Source: Demequina aestuarii
GTDB lineage: Bacteria > Actinomycetota > Actinomycetes > Actinomycetales > Demequinaceae
Direction of reading: 5' to 3'
NCBI RefSeq assembly: GCF_000975095.1
Contig: NZ_BBRD01000001.1
Span: 424,714-488,713, forward strand
Length of the DNA stretch: 64,000 nucleotides
Shown: positions 15,001-31,400 of the stretch, one piece after another
How the letters are laid out: the number at the start of each line of letters is the position of its first letter
Numbering within the stretch: the stretch's first letter is position 1
Notes under the pieces: generated by a model
The model's database searches: none
What the model saw: the letters and a program-made list of their open reading frames with translations, nothing else
Told to the model about the DNA's origin: nothing
Translations under genes and position numbers: made by a program

Positions 15001-18000
15001 GACTCGTCGACCAGGCGCGCAGTGCCGGGCTCGAGGTCGAGACCCGGTTCGAGGCGGGCCCTGCGCCCGCGGCGCTGTCGCGCGCGGCCTACGCCATCGT
15101 GCGGGAGGGCGTCACGAACGCGGCCAAGCATGCTCCCGGCTCGACCATTCACGTCCACGTGGCGCAGCTGACCGATGCGCTCGCGGTGTCGGTGCGCAAC
15201 GGCCCGGCTGCGCCAGGCGCAGCCCCCATCGCGGCCCTCCGCCAGACGCGGACGGCGCGGGGCCACGGGATCGCCGGCATCCGCGACCGCGCGGCGCTGC
15301 TGGGAGGCACCAGCCTGATCGGGGACAGGCGAGACGGCGGCTACGAGGTCATGGTGCTGCTGCCGCTCGAGCTCTCGCTCTCCTCCGAGGCAGACGATGC
15401 CGACGCTGCCTGCTGCCGGTGGAGCCGCGTGCGTGCCAGGGTGGTCGCATGAGGATCGTGATCGTCGACGACGACCCGTTGGTGCGCATGGGGCTGGGCG
15501 CGATTCTGCGGTCGGAGCCCGGGTGGGAGGTGGTGGCGGAGGCCGGCGACGGTGCGTCCGCCGTGGCCGAGGTGCGCCGCGCTCATCCCGACGTGGTGCT
15601 GATGGACGTGCGCATGCCCGGAATGGACGGTTTGGAGGCCACCCGCCTGATCGTCGAATCGGGTTCCGCCGCCAAGGTGCTGGTGCTCACGACCTTCGAG
15701 GTCGATGAGTACGTCTTCGACGCCATGCGAGCCGGGGCGGCCGGGTTCGTCCTCAAGCGCCTGCCGCCCACCGAGCTGATCGAGGCCGTGCGCGTGGTGG
15801 CGGCGGGGGAGTCGCTGCTGTTCCCCGCGTCCACCCGAGCCGTGATCGAGAGGTTCGCCGGACCGGAGGACGCCGAGCTCCCGGATCTCACCGAACGGGA
15901 ACAGGACGTGCTGCGCGAGCTGGCCCGCGGGCTGTCGAACCCGGAGATCGCGGCGCGACTGTTCGTCTCGGTCGAGACCGTGAAGTCACATGTTGCCGCG
16001 ATCCTGACCAAGTTGAGCGTGCGGGACCGCACCCAGGCTGTCATCGTGGCGTACGAGTCCGGCTTCGTGCGTCCGGGGGACGGCATCGAGTAGCCAGCCC
16101 TCGCATCGGCGCGCAGGAAGCAGTGAGGGCTGGCTCCCCGGGGGAGGCCAGCCCTCACTGCGTCGTAGGGCGTCTAACCCGTGAAGGTGCCTTGGATGGC
16201 GAGGGCGACGGGGTCGACGATGAAGCCGTTGGCCCGGCCGTCCTCGTCGAGGTCGCCGCCGTCGGTGAGCGTGTAGGTGACGGTGGTGCCGTTGTTGCTG
16301 AACGTGGCGCCTTCGACCTTGGACCATGCGTCGTCGCCGGACTTGAGCACCGTGGTGAAGGGTCGGGGCGCCGTCAGGGTGATGGTGACGGTGTCGCCGG
16401 CCTGGGGCACCTCGACGGTGAATGCCAGGGCGCCGTAGGGCAGCATGGTGTCCGCCGGGGGTGCGGGGTCAAGGTCGGCGGTGGCGATCCAGGAGACGTC
16501 GGTGACCGCGATCGCGGGCGACGCCGTGGCCGTGACGGCTCCCGCGCCGGTCGGGATCTGGAACTCGACCGGTCCGGGCTCGACGCCCGGCTCCGGATCC
16601 TCGACCGTCACCTCGACGGCGCCGATATCCTTCGCCTCGCCCTGGGGGCGCGTGACTCCGCGCTGGTCCACGGCGAGGTCAGAGGCGCCGTCTGCGACGG
16701 CGTCGACGAGCGGGCTGCTCGCTGCGGGTGCCACGGTGAGCGTGGCGCCGCCGTTGTCGGCCAGCGCGCCCAGCTGGGGATCGAGACCCGGCCCCAGGTC
16801 GCCCTCGCCGGTCCAGTCGTCCGTGCACGAACCGTCGACATCGAAGTTGGCGGCCGTCGTGGCGATGGTCTCCTCCAGGTCGCACGACGGCACCGACGCT
16901 CCCGATCCCCACACGGTGGCGGTGAGGGTGGTCGTGCCGGTGTGGATCACGCTGAGGTCGGTGGCCCCTCCGGTCGACGTGTTGTCGACGAACGTCGCGT
17001 GAGTCACCGCGAGGGCGCCGGCATCCATGACCGCCAGGGCAGGAGACGCGACGTCGGAGGAGTTGCCGACGACGGTCGAGTTCGCGACAGTCACGTCGTT
17101 CCCTGACCCCGTCACGACGATGGCGCCCGCGCCGTCGCCAGACGAGTTGTCGGCGACAGTGGAACCGCTGACCGAGACGCCGCCTTGGAACCACACGGCA
17201 CCGCCCGCGCCGGATGCGGCGTTGTCGTCCAGCTCCGAGGCCTCCAGCGCGAATGACGCGTCCCGTTCCAGGAAGCTCTCGCTGAACGCGATTGCGCCGC
17301 CGACGTCCTCGCTGGAGTTGCCAGTCAGCCTGGAGCCGGTGACGGTCAGTGAACCGTCCACCGCGATCGCGCCTCCCGCGAGTTCTTCAAAGGCCCCGCC
17401 GAACACCGGAGAGAGGGCGGCCGTGTTGCCGGTCATCAGCGAGTTCGCGAGTGTGGTGGAGGTGCCGTACGAAGCGATCGCCCCACCGGTCTCGGCGGTG
17501 TTGTCCGTGAAGGTGCTGCCAGAGATCCGGGTATCGCCGAACACGAGGATTGCTCCGCCCACCATGGCGGCGTTGGCCGTGAAGACCGAATCGACGATCG
17601 TGACCGATGCCGCGTCGCTGACGACGGGGTCCTGCATCGCGCCCTGCGAGTAGACGCCAGTGCGCATGTTGACAGCGCCGCCGAAGAAGCCGGCGTTGCC
17701 TTCGAGGTGAGAACGGCTGATGGTCAGCTCTCCGGCTGACGACACGGCGGCGGAGCCGTCAAAGTCTCCTGCCCCGCTGTCGACCAGTGATACGTCGGAG
17801 AGCTCGATGAGTCGGGTCGAGAAGTTGTTGATCGCGCCGACGGCCTGGAAGCCCTCGATCGTGACGTCCGTGACGGTCACGTCGGGGCCGCCCTCGTCCG
17901 GCGTGACTGGGGGTGCTCCCACGTCGCGGAGCGGCGACGAGCCTTCTCCGTACACGGTGAGGAAGGTGCCGAGCGCACCCTCGGCACCTGACGGCTGCTC

Positions 18001-21000
18001 GGCGACCGTGGGCCCCGTGATGGTGATGCCGGCGACCGCACCCTGCACGGTGAGGGGCTGGACGCCGTCGTAGACGTTCGCGGACTCGCCGCCGACCGCG
18101 AAGCTCCCGGTGAGCGTGATGACCTGCGGGCCGTCGAGTTCATGGGACGCGCACACGAGTTCCGCCGCGTAGTCCTCCGCAGTGGCCGCGCGGCCATCGC
18201 ATGCGGGTACTGCCGATGCGGGCGCGACGGCGATCGTTGCGGTGAGCAGTCCCAGTGCGGCAGTGGATAGCGCCCTGCGTGTACGCAGGGACAGGTCAGG
18301 GTGGGTGTGCGACATGGGCCCCTCAGCTCAGATTCGGCATTGTACCTGGTACAACGCGAACGGTACCACAATCGGGACCGCTGGAATAGGGATGTTCAGC
18401 CACGCGTCACGCGACACCGGCCGGCCCCAGCGCCGGGGCCACGGCCATCCCGTGTGCCCTGCACGTCATCGTACGGCTCCGAGAGGCGTCACCGCGGCGA
18501 AACACACGGCGACTAGGCTGAGAGCCACCGAACCAACGCGGCGCGCGACCCGAGCGCGCCTGCGCGACAGCGAGGACGCACATGGATCTGTTCGAGTACC
18601 AGGCGCGCGACATGTTCGAGAAGCACGGCGTGCCCGTGCTGCCCGGCATCGTCGCCGAGACCCCCGCGGAGGCCAGGGCCGCCGCAGAGAAGCTGGGAGG
18701 CGGCACCGTCGTCGTCAAGGCCCAGGTCAAGACCGGCGGGCGCGGCAAGGCGGGCGGAGTCAAGCTCGCTCACTCGCCGGACGAGGTGGAGACCGCCGCT
18801 GCGGCCATCCTCGGGATGGACATCAAGGGCCACACCGTCCACCGCGTGATGATCGCCGCGGGCGCCAAGATCGCGGAGGAGTTCTACTTCTCGGTGCTGC
18901 TGGACCGTGCCGAGCGTCGCTACCTCGCGATGTGCTCGGTCGAGGGTGGCGTCGAGATCGAGCAGCTCGCCGTCGAGCGCCCCGAGGCGCTCGCCCGCGT
19001 GGCGGTGGACCCGCTGGTCGGCATCGACGCCGCGAAGGCGCGCGAGATCGTGGCGGAGGCCAACTTCCCGGAGGACCTGAGGGAGCCCGTCGCTGCAGTG
19101 ATCCAGCAGCTGTGGACCGTGTACGCCGAGGAGGACGCCACGCTGGTCGAGGTCAACCCCCTCGTGCGCACCGAGGACGGCGCGATCGTGGCGCTCGACG
19201 GCAAGGTGACGCTGGACGAGAACGCGGGCTTCCGTCACGAGGATCACGCCGCCCTGGAGGACAAGGACGCCGCGGACCCGCTCGAGGCCAAGGCCAAGGC
19301 GCTGAACCTGAACTACGTGAAGCTCGACGGTTCCGTGGGAATCATCGGCAACGGCGCCGGTCTGGTCATGTCGACGCTCGACGTCGTCGCGTATGCAGGC
19401 CAGCAGCACGGCGGCGTGAAGCCCGCCAACTTCCTGGACATCGGTGGCGGCGCCTCTGCCGCCGTGATGGCCAACGGGCTGGACGTGATCCTGAACGACC
19501 CGCAGGTCAAGAGCGTGTTCGTCAACGTGTTCGGCGGCATCACCAGCTGCATCGAGGTGGCCAACGGCATCGTGGGCGCGCTCGAGCAGCTGGGCGACAC
19601 CGCCACCAAGCCGCTCGTGGTGCGACTGGACGGGAACTCGGTGGATGAGGGTCGAGAGATCCTCGCCGCCGCCAACCACCCGCTTGTGACCATCGCCCCC
19701 ACCATGGACGGAGCCGCGGCCAAGGCCGCCGAGCTCGCCAACGCGTAAAGGACGAAACATGTCGATCTTCATCAACTCTGACTCCAAGGTCATCGTCCAG
19801 GGCATGACCGGCTCCGAGGGCTCCAAGCACACGGCGCGCATGCTCGCGTCCGGCACACAGATCGTGGGCGGCGTCAATCCCCGCAAGGCCGGCACCTCGG
19901 TCGACTTCGAGGTCGAGGGCGACACCCGGTCGATCCCCGTGTTCGGCTCGGTGGCCGATGCGATCGCGGAGACCGGCGCGGACGTCACCGTGCTGTTCGT
20001 CCCGCCGGCGTTCACCAAGGGCGCCGTCATCGAGGCGGTCGATGCCGGCATCGGCCTCGCGGTGATCATCACCGAGGGCGTGCCGGTCGCGGACACCGCC
20101 GAGTTCTTCGCGTATGCGCAGTCCAAGGGCACCCGGCTCATCGGCCCCAACTGCCCGGGCCTCATCACGCCGGGTCAGTCCAACGTGGGCATCACCCCCG
20201 CCAACATCACCGGTCCCGGCCGGGTCGGTCTCGTCTCGAAGTCGGGCACGCTGACGTACCAGATGATGTTCGAGCTTCGTGATCTCGGCTTCTCGACGTG
20301 CGTGGGCATCGGCGGTGACCCCGTCATCGGCACCACGCACATCGACTGCCTCGAGGCGTTCGAGAACGATCCCGACACCGACGCGATCGTCATGATCGGC
20401 GAGATCGGCGGCGACGCCGAGGAGCGCGCGGCGGCCTACATTCAGGCACACGTCACCAAGCCCGTCGTGGGCTACGTGGCGGGCTTCGAGGCCCCCGAGG
20501 GCAAGACCATGGGCCACGCGGGCGCCATCGTCTCCGGCTCCGCGGGCACCGCTCAGGCGAAGAAGGAGGCCCTTGAGGCCGCCGGCGTGAAGGTGGGCAA
20601 GACGCCCACCGAGACGGCAGAGCTCATGAGGCAGATCCTGACCGCGCGATAGCGAGGCATGCGTTCGGCCCCGTGGCGGGAGTCGCCACCGGGCCGTTCG
20701 CATGTCCGCACGCACCCGGACCCGGCCCGAGCGTCCCGTCGTGCCCTCAGTGTCGCGGATGGGTCGAGCGTGTGTCCTGGAGGAGCCTGAGTGTCGCTGG
20801 GTCGTTTACGCGTGGCGCCAAGCGACCATGGACGCATGTCGTCCCGGTCCCTCACTACAGACCTGCGCGCCCTCGGCAGGCGCGCGGTCGCGGCCGTGCG
20901 CGCGGCACCCGCCTGGCTGGGCGGGATCCTCACCGGCCTGCAGGGCCTTGCGCTGTCCTACTTGGCGGTGCTCGCACCCAGCTTGGCGGTCGCCGCATCG

Positions 21001-24000
21001 GCGCCTCAGAACGGGGTCGGCGGAGCGGATTGGGCGGGTGCATCCTCAGTGGCCACGAGCCTGTGGCTGCTGGGCCACGGCGTTCCCGCAGAGGTCGGCG
21101 GTACGGTCGTGGCGCTCATCCCCGTGGGACTCACCGTGCTCAATGGGGCGATCCTTGCGGCGCTCGCGCGACGTTTCGCCGCGCGGACCTGGGGCAGTTG
21201 GGTGCTCGCGGTTGCCACGTATGCCGTCGGAGTCGGTGCCATGGCGTCCGTCGTGGGGTCACCTTCGCAAGGGGCACACGTGGTGACCGCGGTGATCGTT
21301 GCGGTGGCGCTCGCTGCGGTGGGGGTCGCGATCGGGATCTGGCGGGCGCATGGAGCCGACCTCTCGGCGCTTGCCAGGGTGCCGGCGTGGGCCACCACGG
21401 GCGTCCGGCGAGGAGCCGCGATGGCGAGCCTCCTGGTCATGCTCGCCGCCGCGGCCGGGGCCGCCGCGGCGGTCGCTGGACGGCACGCCATCGGCGAGGC
21501 GGCGACGGCCTTGGGCTTGGACGCGGTGAGTGCGGGCGTGCTCGCGATTGCGGAGCTCGCCTACGTGCCGACGCTGATCGTGTGGATGGTCGCATGGCTG
21601 ACAGGGCAGGGGTTCGCGGTGGGGCTCGGGACCCACTATGCGCCGGGCGACCTCAGCGTCGACGCGCTGCCCACCGTGCCGTTGCTGGGGGCGCTGCCCT
21701 CCGCGTCGGGCGGACTGCTCGTGTGGGCGCCGATGCTCGTCGCGATCGCCGCCCTCGCGGTGCGGATCGCGGTGCGCAGGCCCCTACTGACCTGGCGCGA
21801 GGACCTTGCGGCCGACGTCGTCGCGGCATGCACCCTGTGCCTGGTCATGGCGACGGCATTCGTGGCGTCGAGCGGCGCGGCGGGCCCGGGGCGGCTCGAG
21901 GCGGTCGGGCCCGATGCGCTCGCAACCACAGCGGCGCTGCTGGGGCTGACGGCCGCTGGCCTCGCCGTCGGCGCCGCGGCTCTGCGCGCCCCGGCGGCCC
22001 TGGGCGCTCTTCGGGCCCGGGCCGGGGCGAGCCGCAGCCGTGAGGCTCCTACGGCCTCGTGAGGCCCACCCGGGCAAGCAGGTCGTCGACCAACTGCTCG
22101 GCCTCCGCCATGTATTCGCGCTCACAGGCGTCTTCAGCAGACGTCGTGATGGCGCGCGCCATGCACTCCTGGCGGTTCTCCACGGGCTCCCGGAACACGA
22201 TGAGCACGAGCCCCATGAAGGTGGCGAACGCCGAGACCAGCACGCCCGCGACCATCGCGTACCGAAAGGGCGCGACCTTGGGTGTCGACATCGACCGCCA
22301 CAACGCGCGGATGCCTACGAGCGCCGCGGCCGGTCCGGTCAGGACCGCGCCGAAGGCGAGGGGGATCGACAGCATGTTCAGCACCACGGTGACCAACAGC
22401 AGCACCATGAAGATGCGGCTGTCGCGCCGTGCCCCGGGGGGCAGTGGGCTCTCAGCGGTCTGGTCCTCTGCCACGGTGGTCCTCCTTGCAGGTGTGCCCC
22501 AAGCATGCCGATAGGCTCGGCCCGTGACAAACCCGACCGCCCCCGCACGCCTGGTGGTGCTCATCTCCGGAGCCGGCTCGACCATGCGCGCGGTTCTCGA
22601 CGCGCAGCGCGACCCTGGCTACGGCGCCCGCATCGTGGCCGTGATCGCGGACCGGGCCGACGCGGCCGGCCTGTCGATCGCGGCGGAGGCGGGGGTGCCG
22701 ACCTCCGTGGTCGCCCTCAGCGATTACCCGGATCGCGCGGAGTGGGACCGAGCGCTCGCGGAGGAGGTGGCGCGACACCGCCCCGACCTGGTGCTGCTCG
22801 CGGGGTTCATGCGCCTGATCGGTGCGCCGAGCCTCGCGATGTTCGACGGTCGCATCGTCAACACCCACCCTGCTCTGCTGCCGTCATACCCCGGCGCACA
22901 CGGCGTGCGCGACGCTCTGGCCGGGGGTGCGAAGATCACGGGCTGCACGGTGATGCTCGTGGACGCGGGCGTCGACACCGGCCCGATCATCGCGCAGGCC
23001 GCGGTCGAGGTCTGGGATGATGACACCGAACTGAGCCTCCACGAGCGCATCAAGAGCGTCGAGCGCGGCCTCGTCACCTCCACAGTGGGGCGGATGGCGC
23101 GCGAAGGGTGGACCGTGGACGGACGACGGGTGACACTGGGCGGCGGGTCTGTGAAGACTGCGACATCGAACAACGCTGCGACATCGAACAACGTGAAGGG
23201 CGACACATGAGCGACCGGCAGGCGGTACGACGGGCACTGATCTCCGTCTATGACAAGACGGGGATCGAGGACTTCGCCCGTGGACTGGCCGATGCGGGGG
23301 TCGAGATCGTCTCCACCGGCTCCACCGCATCGCGCATCGCCGATGCGGGCGTCGCCGTCACGCGTGTCGAGGACCTCACGGGCTTCCCAGAATGCCTCGA
23401 CGGGCGCGTGAAGACGCTTCACCCTCGGGTGCACGCCGGCATCTTGGCGGACCGTCGCCTCGAGACGCATCGAGCCCAGCTCGAGGACCTGGGAATCGAG
23501 CCCTTCGACCTCGTTGCGGTGAACCTCTATCCGTTCGCGGAGACCGTCGCCTCCGGCGCTGGCCAGGATGCCACGATCGAGCAGATCGACATCGGCGGAC
23601 CGTCGATGGTGCGCGCGGCCGCGAAGAACCACGCCTCCGTGGCCGTGATCGTCGACCCCGCCGGGTACGAGGACGCCCTGGAGTCGGTGCGCGCCGGCGG
23701 CTTCACGCTCGCGGAGCGCCAGGCCCTCGCGGCGGCGGCGTTCCGCCACACCGCGGACTACGACATCCACGTCGCCTCGTGGATGACCAGCGTAGTCGCG
23801 CCCGCGGATGAGGCGCCGATGCCGCGCTGGGTGGGGGCGTCGTTCGAGCGTCTGCAGCCGCTGCGCTACGGCGAGAACCCTCACCAGGCGGCAGCGGTCT
23901 ACGCCGATCCGACGGCCACCGGCGGGCTCGCGCACGCGCGCCAGCTGCACGGCAAGGAGATGTCGTTCAACAACTATGTCGACGCGGATGCTGCGCTGCG

Positions 24001-26553
24001 CGCCGCCTATGACCAGGCGCCGCCAGCCGTCGCGGTGATCAAGCACGCCAATCCGTGCGGCATTGCGGTCGGGTCGGACATCGCGGAAGCCCACGCGAAG
24101 GCCCACGAGACCGACCCCGTGTCCGCCTTCGGCGGAGTGATCGCCGCCAACCGCGCCATCACGGTGGCAGCCGCGGAACAGATCGCGAAGATCTTCACCG
24201 AGGTCGTGGTCGCCCCCTCCTTCGAGGATGGCGCGCTCGAGATCCTGCAGTCGCGCAAGAACGTGCGCGTGCTCGAGGTGGACCCGAGCGCACTCCAGGT
24301 CGAGTGGCGCAGGATCACCGGTGGGCTGCTGGTGCAGCGTGCTGACCGCATCGACGCCCCCGGAGACTCCGCTCGAGCGTGGAAGCTCGTCGCCGGCGCC
24401 GCCGCGGACGAGGCGACCCTCGCTGATCTCGAGTTCGCGTGGCGCGCGTGCCGCGCCGTGAAGTCCAACGCCATCCTCCTCGCCGCCGACGGCGCAGCTG
24501 TGGGCATCGGCATGGGCCAGGTCAACCGCGTCGACTCGTGCCGCCTCGCGGTCGAGCGGGCGGGTGCCGCGCGCGCGCGTGGTTCCGTCGCGGCCTCGGA
24601 CGCGTTCTTCCCGTTCGCCGACGGCCTGCAAGTCTTGGCCGATGCGGGGGTCACGGCGGTCGTCTCACCCGGTGGCTCGGTGCGCGATGGCGAGGTCATC
24701 GACGCCGCACACGAGGCCGGCATCACGCTCTATCACACGGGCACGCGGCACTTCTTCCACTGATGCCCCGCACTCGGCTCACCTCGTCCCGTACCGCCCT
24801 CGTGGCGCTCGGCGCAGTGACGGCTGCCGTCGCGGTCGGCGCGCTCGTGGACGTGCAGGCCGGGGCGTTGGCCCTTGCCGCGCTCGCGCTCGTGGGCGCT
24901 GTGACGCGGCTCACCCTCCCGGCCGGACGGGCGTTCTCGGTGCGGCGTCGGTACATCGACGTGGTGCTGCTCGTGGCCTTCACGCTGGTGCTGACGTTCC
25001 TCGCGCTCTCCACGCCGTTGGGCTGACGGCCCCGCTCCGCCAGCACCGCTGTTCGCTGCGCCCGCGCATCGGCCGACAGACAGGGCCCGGTCGCAGGGGC
25101 GACCGGGCCCTGTCTGTGAATCGGCAGGCGTCAGTCTTCGATGACCGCGATCTCCTGGATGGTCTCGACGATGATGAGGTCCTCTTCCGGCCCGAAGGCC
25201 CGGAACAGCAGGCCGGCGATCGCCGCGCCCACGAGCGGCGCAAGCCAGAACAGCCACAGCTGGGAGACGACATCCATGCCCGCGTAGAGCGCAGTGCTCG
25301 TGGCGCGTGCCGGGTTGAGCGCGCCGTTGGTGAACGGGATCGCGATCAGCACCAGGAAGCCGAAGGTGAGGCCGATGGTGACCGGCGCCGCCGCCGCGCC
25401 CACCCTGGAGCGCAGCGAGGTGACCGACAGGACGACCGCAACCAGCAGCGCCGCGATGATGACCTCGACGATGAGCGCGGCCAGGAGCCCGAACTGCACG
25501 GGTGAGCGCTCGCCGAAGCCGTTCGAGGCCGTAGCCATGAACTCGACCGGGGTCCCCACCTGGTCGAGGATCGGGTTGCCGCTGCGCAGAACGAAGAACA
25601 GGCCTCCTGCGATCGCACCGCCCACCAGCTGCCCGATGATGTACGGCACGACGTCCCGGCCGGGGAACCGGCCGCTGAGCCACACGCCGACCGTGACGGC
25701 CGGGTTGACGTGAGCGCCGGACACGTGACCGAAGACGAGCACCGCGATCATCACGCCGACGGCGAAGCCGAACGGGACGGCGAGCGTTCCCCACCCCAGA
25801 ATCGTGGCGAAGAGCACCGCTCCCACGCCCATGAAGACGAGGATGAAGGTTCCGGCCGCTTCGGCAAGCATGCGGGCCACGAGGCCAGGGCCCGCGAGCT
25901 CATCGTCCCCCCAGGCATCGGACTCGAGCTCCTGCTCGAAGACGTCGTCGACGGGCTCGGCCGTGGCGTCGACGCTCTCGGCGCGTTCGGGGGTGGGGTC
26001 TGGCGTGGTCATCTACATCCTCCATCGGTGGTGCGTGGCTATGCGTCCACCGGCATCTTGGCACGGGTGCCGCGGCCGGGTGCGGCGACGGGCCGTGCCG
26101 TGGCGGGCCTCAGCCGTTCCCGCGCCTGCGGACGGAGGGGCCAGCGGTGCGATGCACTAGCCTGGAAACCAGAAACCCCACTCCCCAGAACCCGTGAGGT
26201 ACACGCATGACGAAGATCAAGGTCGAAGGCAAGGTCGTCGAGCTCGACGGCGACGAGATGACGCGGATCATCTGGCAGTTCATCAAGGAGCGCCTGATCC
26301 ACCCCTACCTCGACGTCGATCTCGAGTACTACGACCTGGGCATCGAGTCGCGCGACGCGACCGACGACCAGATCACCATCGACGCGGCGAACGCCATCAA
26401 GAAGCGCGGCGTGGGCGTCAAGTGCGCGACCATCACGCCCGACGAGGCGCGCGTCGAGGAGTTCGGCCTCAAGAAGATGTGGGTGAGCCCCAACGGCACC
26501 ATCCGCAACATCCTGGGCGGCGTGGTGTTCCGCGAGCCCATCATCATCTCTAA

Positions 26554-28449
<1,896 letters not shown>

Positions 28450-31400
28450 TAGGCGCGCACCACGCAAGCGGGCCCGGTCTCTTCCTGATGCGAAGAGACC
28501 GGGCCCGCTTGTCGCGTGCTGAGGCTCAGCCCCAGTCTTCAGGGTTGTAGTAGTGCCACACCGACGCCATGCTGCGCTGGCGGTAGTACACGCCGCGCTG
28601 CGGGTCGCCACTCCCGTCCGTGGTGTTCCCCTCCACCGTCCAGATCGTGCTGCCGCTCTTGCGCACCACGATGCCGGAGTGGGTGGGATTGCCGGTGCCC
28701 CAGTCGAACAGGACCACGGTGCCGGGCTTCACCCGGGACGAGTCGCGGTCCGGGTTCACGAGCTCGCCGGAACTGCGCAGGCGCGACACGTAGGTGTCGT
28801 AGTTGTTGGACAGCGAAGGCTGCTGGTAACCGTGGCCGCCGGAGAGCAGCGAGTACTGGACGAAGGTGCCGCACCATGCGGTGACGGCTCCCATCCAATC
28901 GTTGTACTTGTTACGGCGCCAGCTGCGCTCCTCATAGCCCACCTGGGACAGGGCCATCGCGGTGTACTCGGTCTGATCGGTGCGGCCGAGCGCGACGTAG
29001 CGGCCACGGCTCAGCGCGGAGTTGTTGACATACACGGAGCCGCCGGAGAACCACTGGACACAGCCCTGCTCACTGAGCCCGCATCGGACGTCTCGCATGG
29101 GGAGGCCGAGCGCGCCATGCCAGGCGCCCCGATCCATGTACTCCGTCAGGTGCTTCCAGGAGACGAGGAAGGTGTCGATGATCCCCGACGAACGGGTGAT
29201 CTCGACGAGCGTGCCTGCCTGGTACTCCCGGTAGCGCGCGGCGGTGGCCCCGCCGGGGAACTGCGCGGCGTTCACCGAGTTGGAGGAGATGTCCGTCGAG
29301 GGTCCTGTCGGGGTGCCGATCACCCACCGGAGTTGGATCGCTCGTTCCTCGAGCCGCATCGAGCCGCCGACCTTGCCGGCGTAGAACGGGGCGGACGTCG
29401 CCTTCACGCGACCGTTCGCGTCGAGCAGCCTGGTCCGGTAGTAGCGCGTGTCGGTGGGCCGCAGACGGTAGTAGTAGTACCCCTTCGCGTCGGTGCGGAT
29501 CGAGGTGAGCAGCGAGTACGAGCCGTTGCGCGAGGTCGATGACTCGATGATCACCAGGCCATTCTTGACCGGTCGAGTCGCCGCCGCCGCGTAGCCGTTG
29601 ATCCACAGCGACTCGCCGTAGCGGTAGCGGGGTGCACTGATGCCGCCGCTGATCGAGAAGCCGTTGTAGCTGCGCACCGCCACCCTGAAGGGCGCGGAGG
29701 TGAACTCATCCGTGCGCACGCGGTACGTGGCGGTTCCGGTCGGCAGCCAGTCCTCGGTGCCGTAGCCGTTGACGATCGGCACGCCGTGCTCGGTCAACGA
29801 CCACGAGGAGCCGCCATCGTACGAGAGCTCGATGCGTGCGTAGCCGTCCCAGTCACCCGAGGTCTCGACGTTGATGCGCACCGAGGTGCCCTTGTCGATC
29901 TGCGAGGGGGCGGTGACGGTGACAGACATCGCCGCCTGCGCCGGCGCGGGGCTCATCGTGACGAAGGTGGCGGCCATGGCCGCGGTCATCACAATCGCGG
30001 CCCACGCGCGGACGCGCGTGCCGAGAGCAGTGTCCTGAACAGTATTCGCGCGATCCACCGATGTCCTCCTGTGTATGCCACCCCTCGAGGGCACACCCTA
30101 CGTGATCGATGTCCGATTCATCCTCAGACTCTCTCAGTCAGCGAAGTCGAAGGTGGTCCATCCGACACCGATCTGCTGAGTCGCGGCGAAGCCACCGGCA
30201 CCGTTGCTCCCGTAGAGCCAGAGCCGTCCGTCTGTTCCACGCCCCAGCAGGTCGAGCCGTCCGTCCTGGTTCCAGTCCCCGCCGCCCATGATCTCCGAGA
30301 TCCCGCGCCAGTTGGAACCGATGCGCACCGGGTCTCCGAACGTGCCGTTGCGCCGGCCAGGGATGAGGTACAGGTGGCCGTCGGCTGTGCCGCGCGCGAC
30401 GATGTCTTCGCTGCCGTCCGCGTTCCAATCTCCGGCGTACCAGATCTCGTCATAGCCGCTCCAGTCGACGTTCAGGTGAGTCGATGGGGCGAACCCGCCG
30501 GTTCCCGTCGACGGATAGATGTACACCGATCCGGTCGCCTGGTGACGAGCGAGGAGTGCGGGCGTGCCGTTGACACCCCAGGAATCGATGCCGACGAGGG
30601 CGTCCATCGAGGTCCAGCCGTGCCCGACCTTGCCCACCGTCCGGATCTTTCCGCTACCCGTGCCCTCGTAGGCATAGAGATCGCCGCCGCGGTTGATGGC
30701 GAAGAGCTCGGGCCTGCCGTTTCCGAGGAAGTTGTGGGTCTGTGCGAGGGAGGTCATCGACGACCACCCGCGGCCGTAGATGTTGCGCGTGAAGCTCATG
30801 CGGCCGGGACGACCCGCATACCAGTACAGGTATCCGTCTGAGCGGCGCGCGACGATGTCGGCGTAGGAGTCACCGTCCCAGTCCCGCTTGGGGGTGATGC
30901 GGTGGCCCTGGTTCGTAGTGGACCCGAACCAATCGGTGAAGATGCGCCAGAAGTTGCGGTTCCCGTAGGACGAGCAGCTGTTGCCCGTGCCGTAGAGGTT
31001 GTCCAGGGCCGCCTGGTTGGGTCGGTACGGCGTGTAGTTGTACAGCCCCGCGGTGGCCTGATTGCGGATGTACACGTCGGAACGGCCGCACGCCGAGTTG
31101 GGGTGGTACAGGATGGAGTTGACGCGACCTGCGATGTGGCCGTAGTTGTACGGGACGGCACGATACCGCTGGTACTGCCGCGCGGCGCGGAAGAGTTGGT
31201 TCACGAAGCCGTAGTACAGCTCGTCGCACGCGGCGGTGTCCGGGCACCCGAACCCGGCTGCGATCTCGTAGCGCCTGGCGGTGGGGGTGCGGGTTGAGAC
31301 GAGGCTCTGCTCCTTCTCGAGAAGCACGAGCAGCACCTGGGGGTTGACTCCGCACAGGCGGCCGATCTCGACGATGATCTGGGCGGCGGTCTGGTTGGGC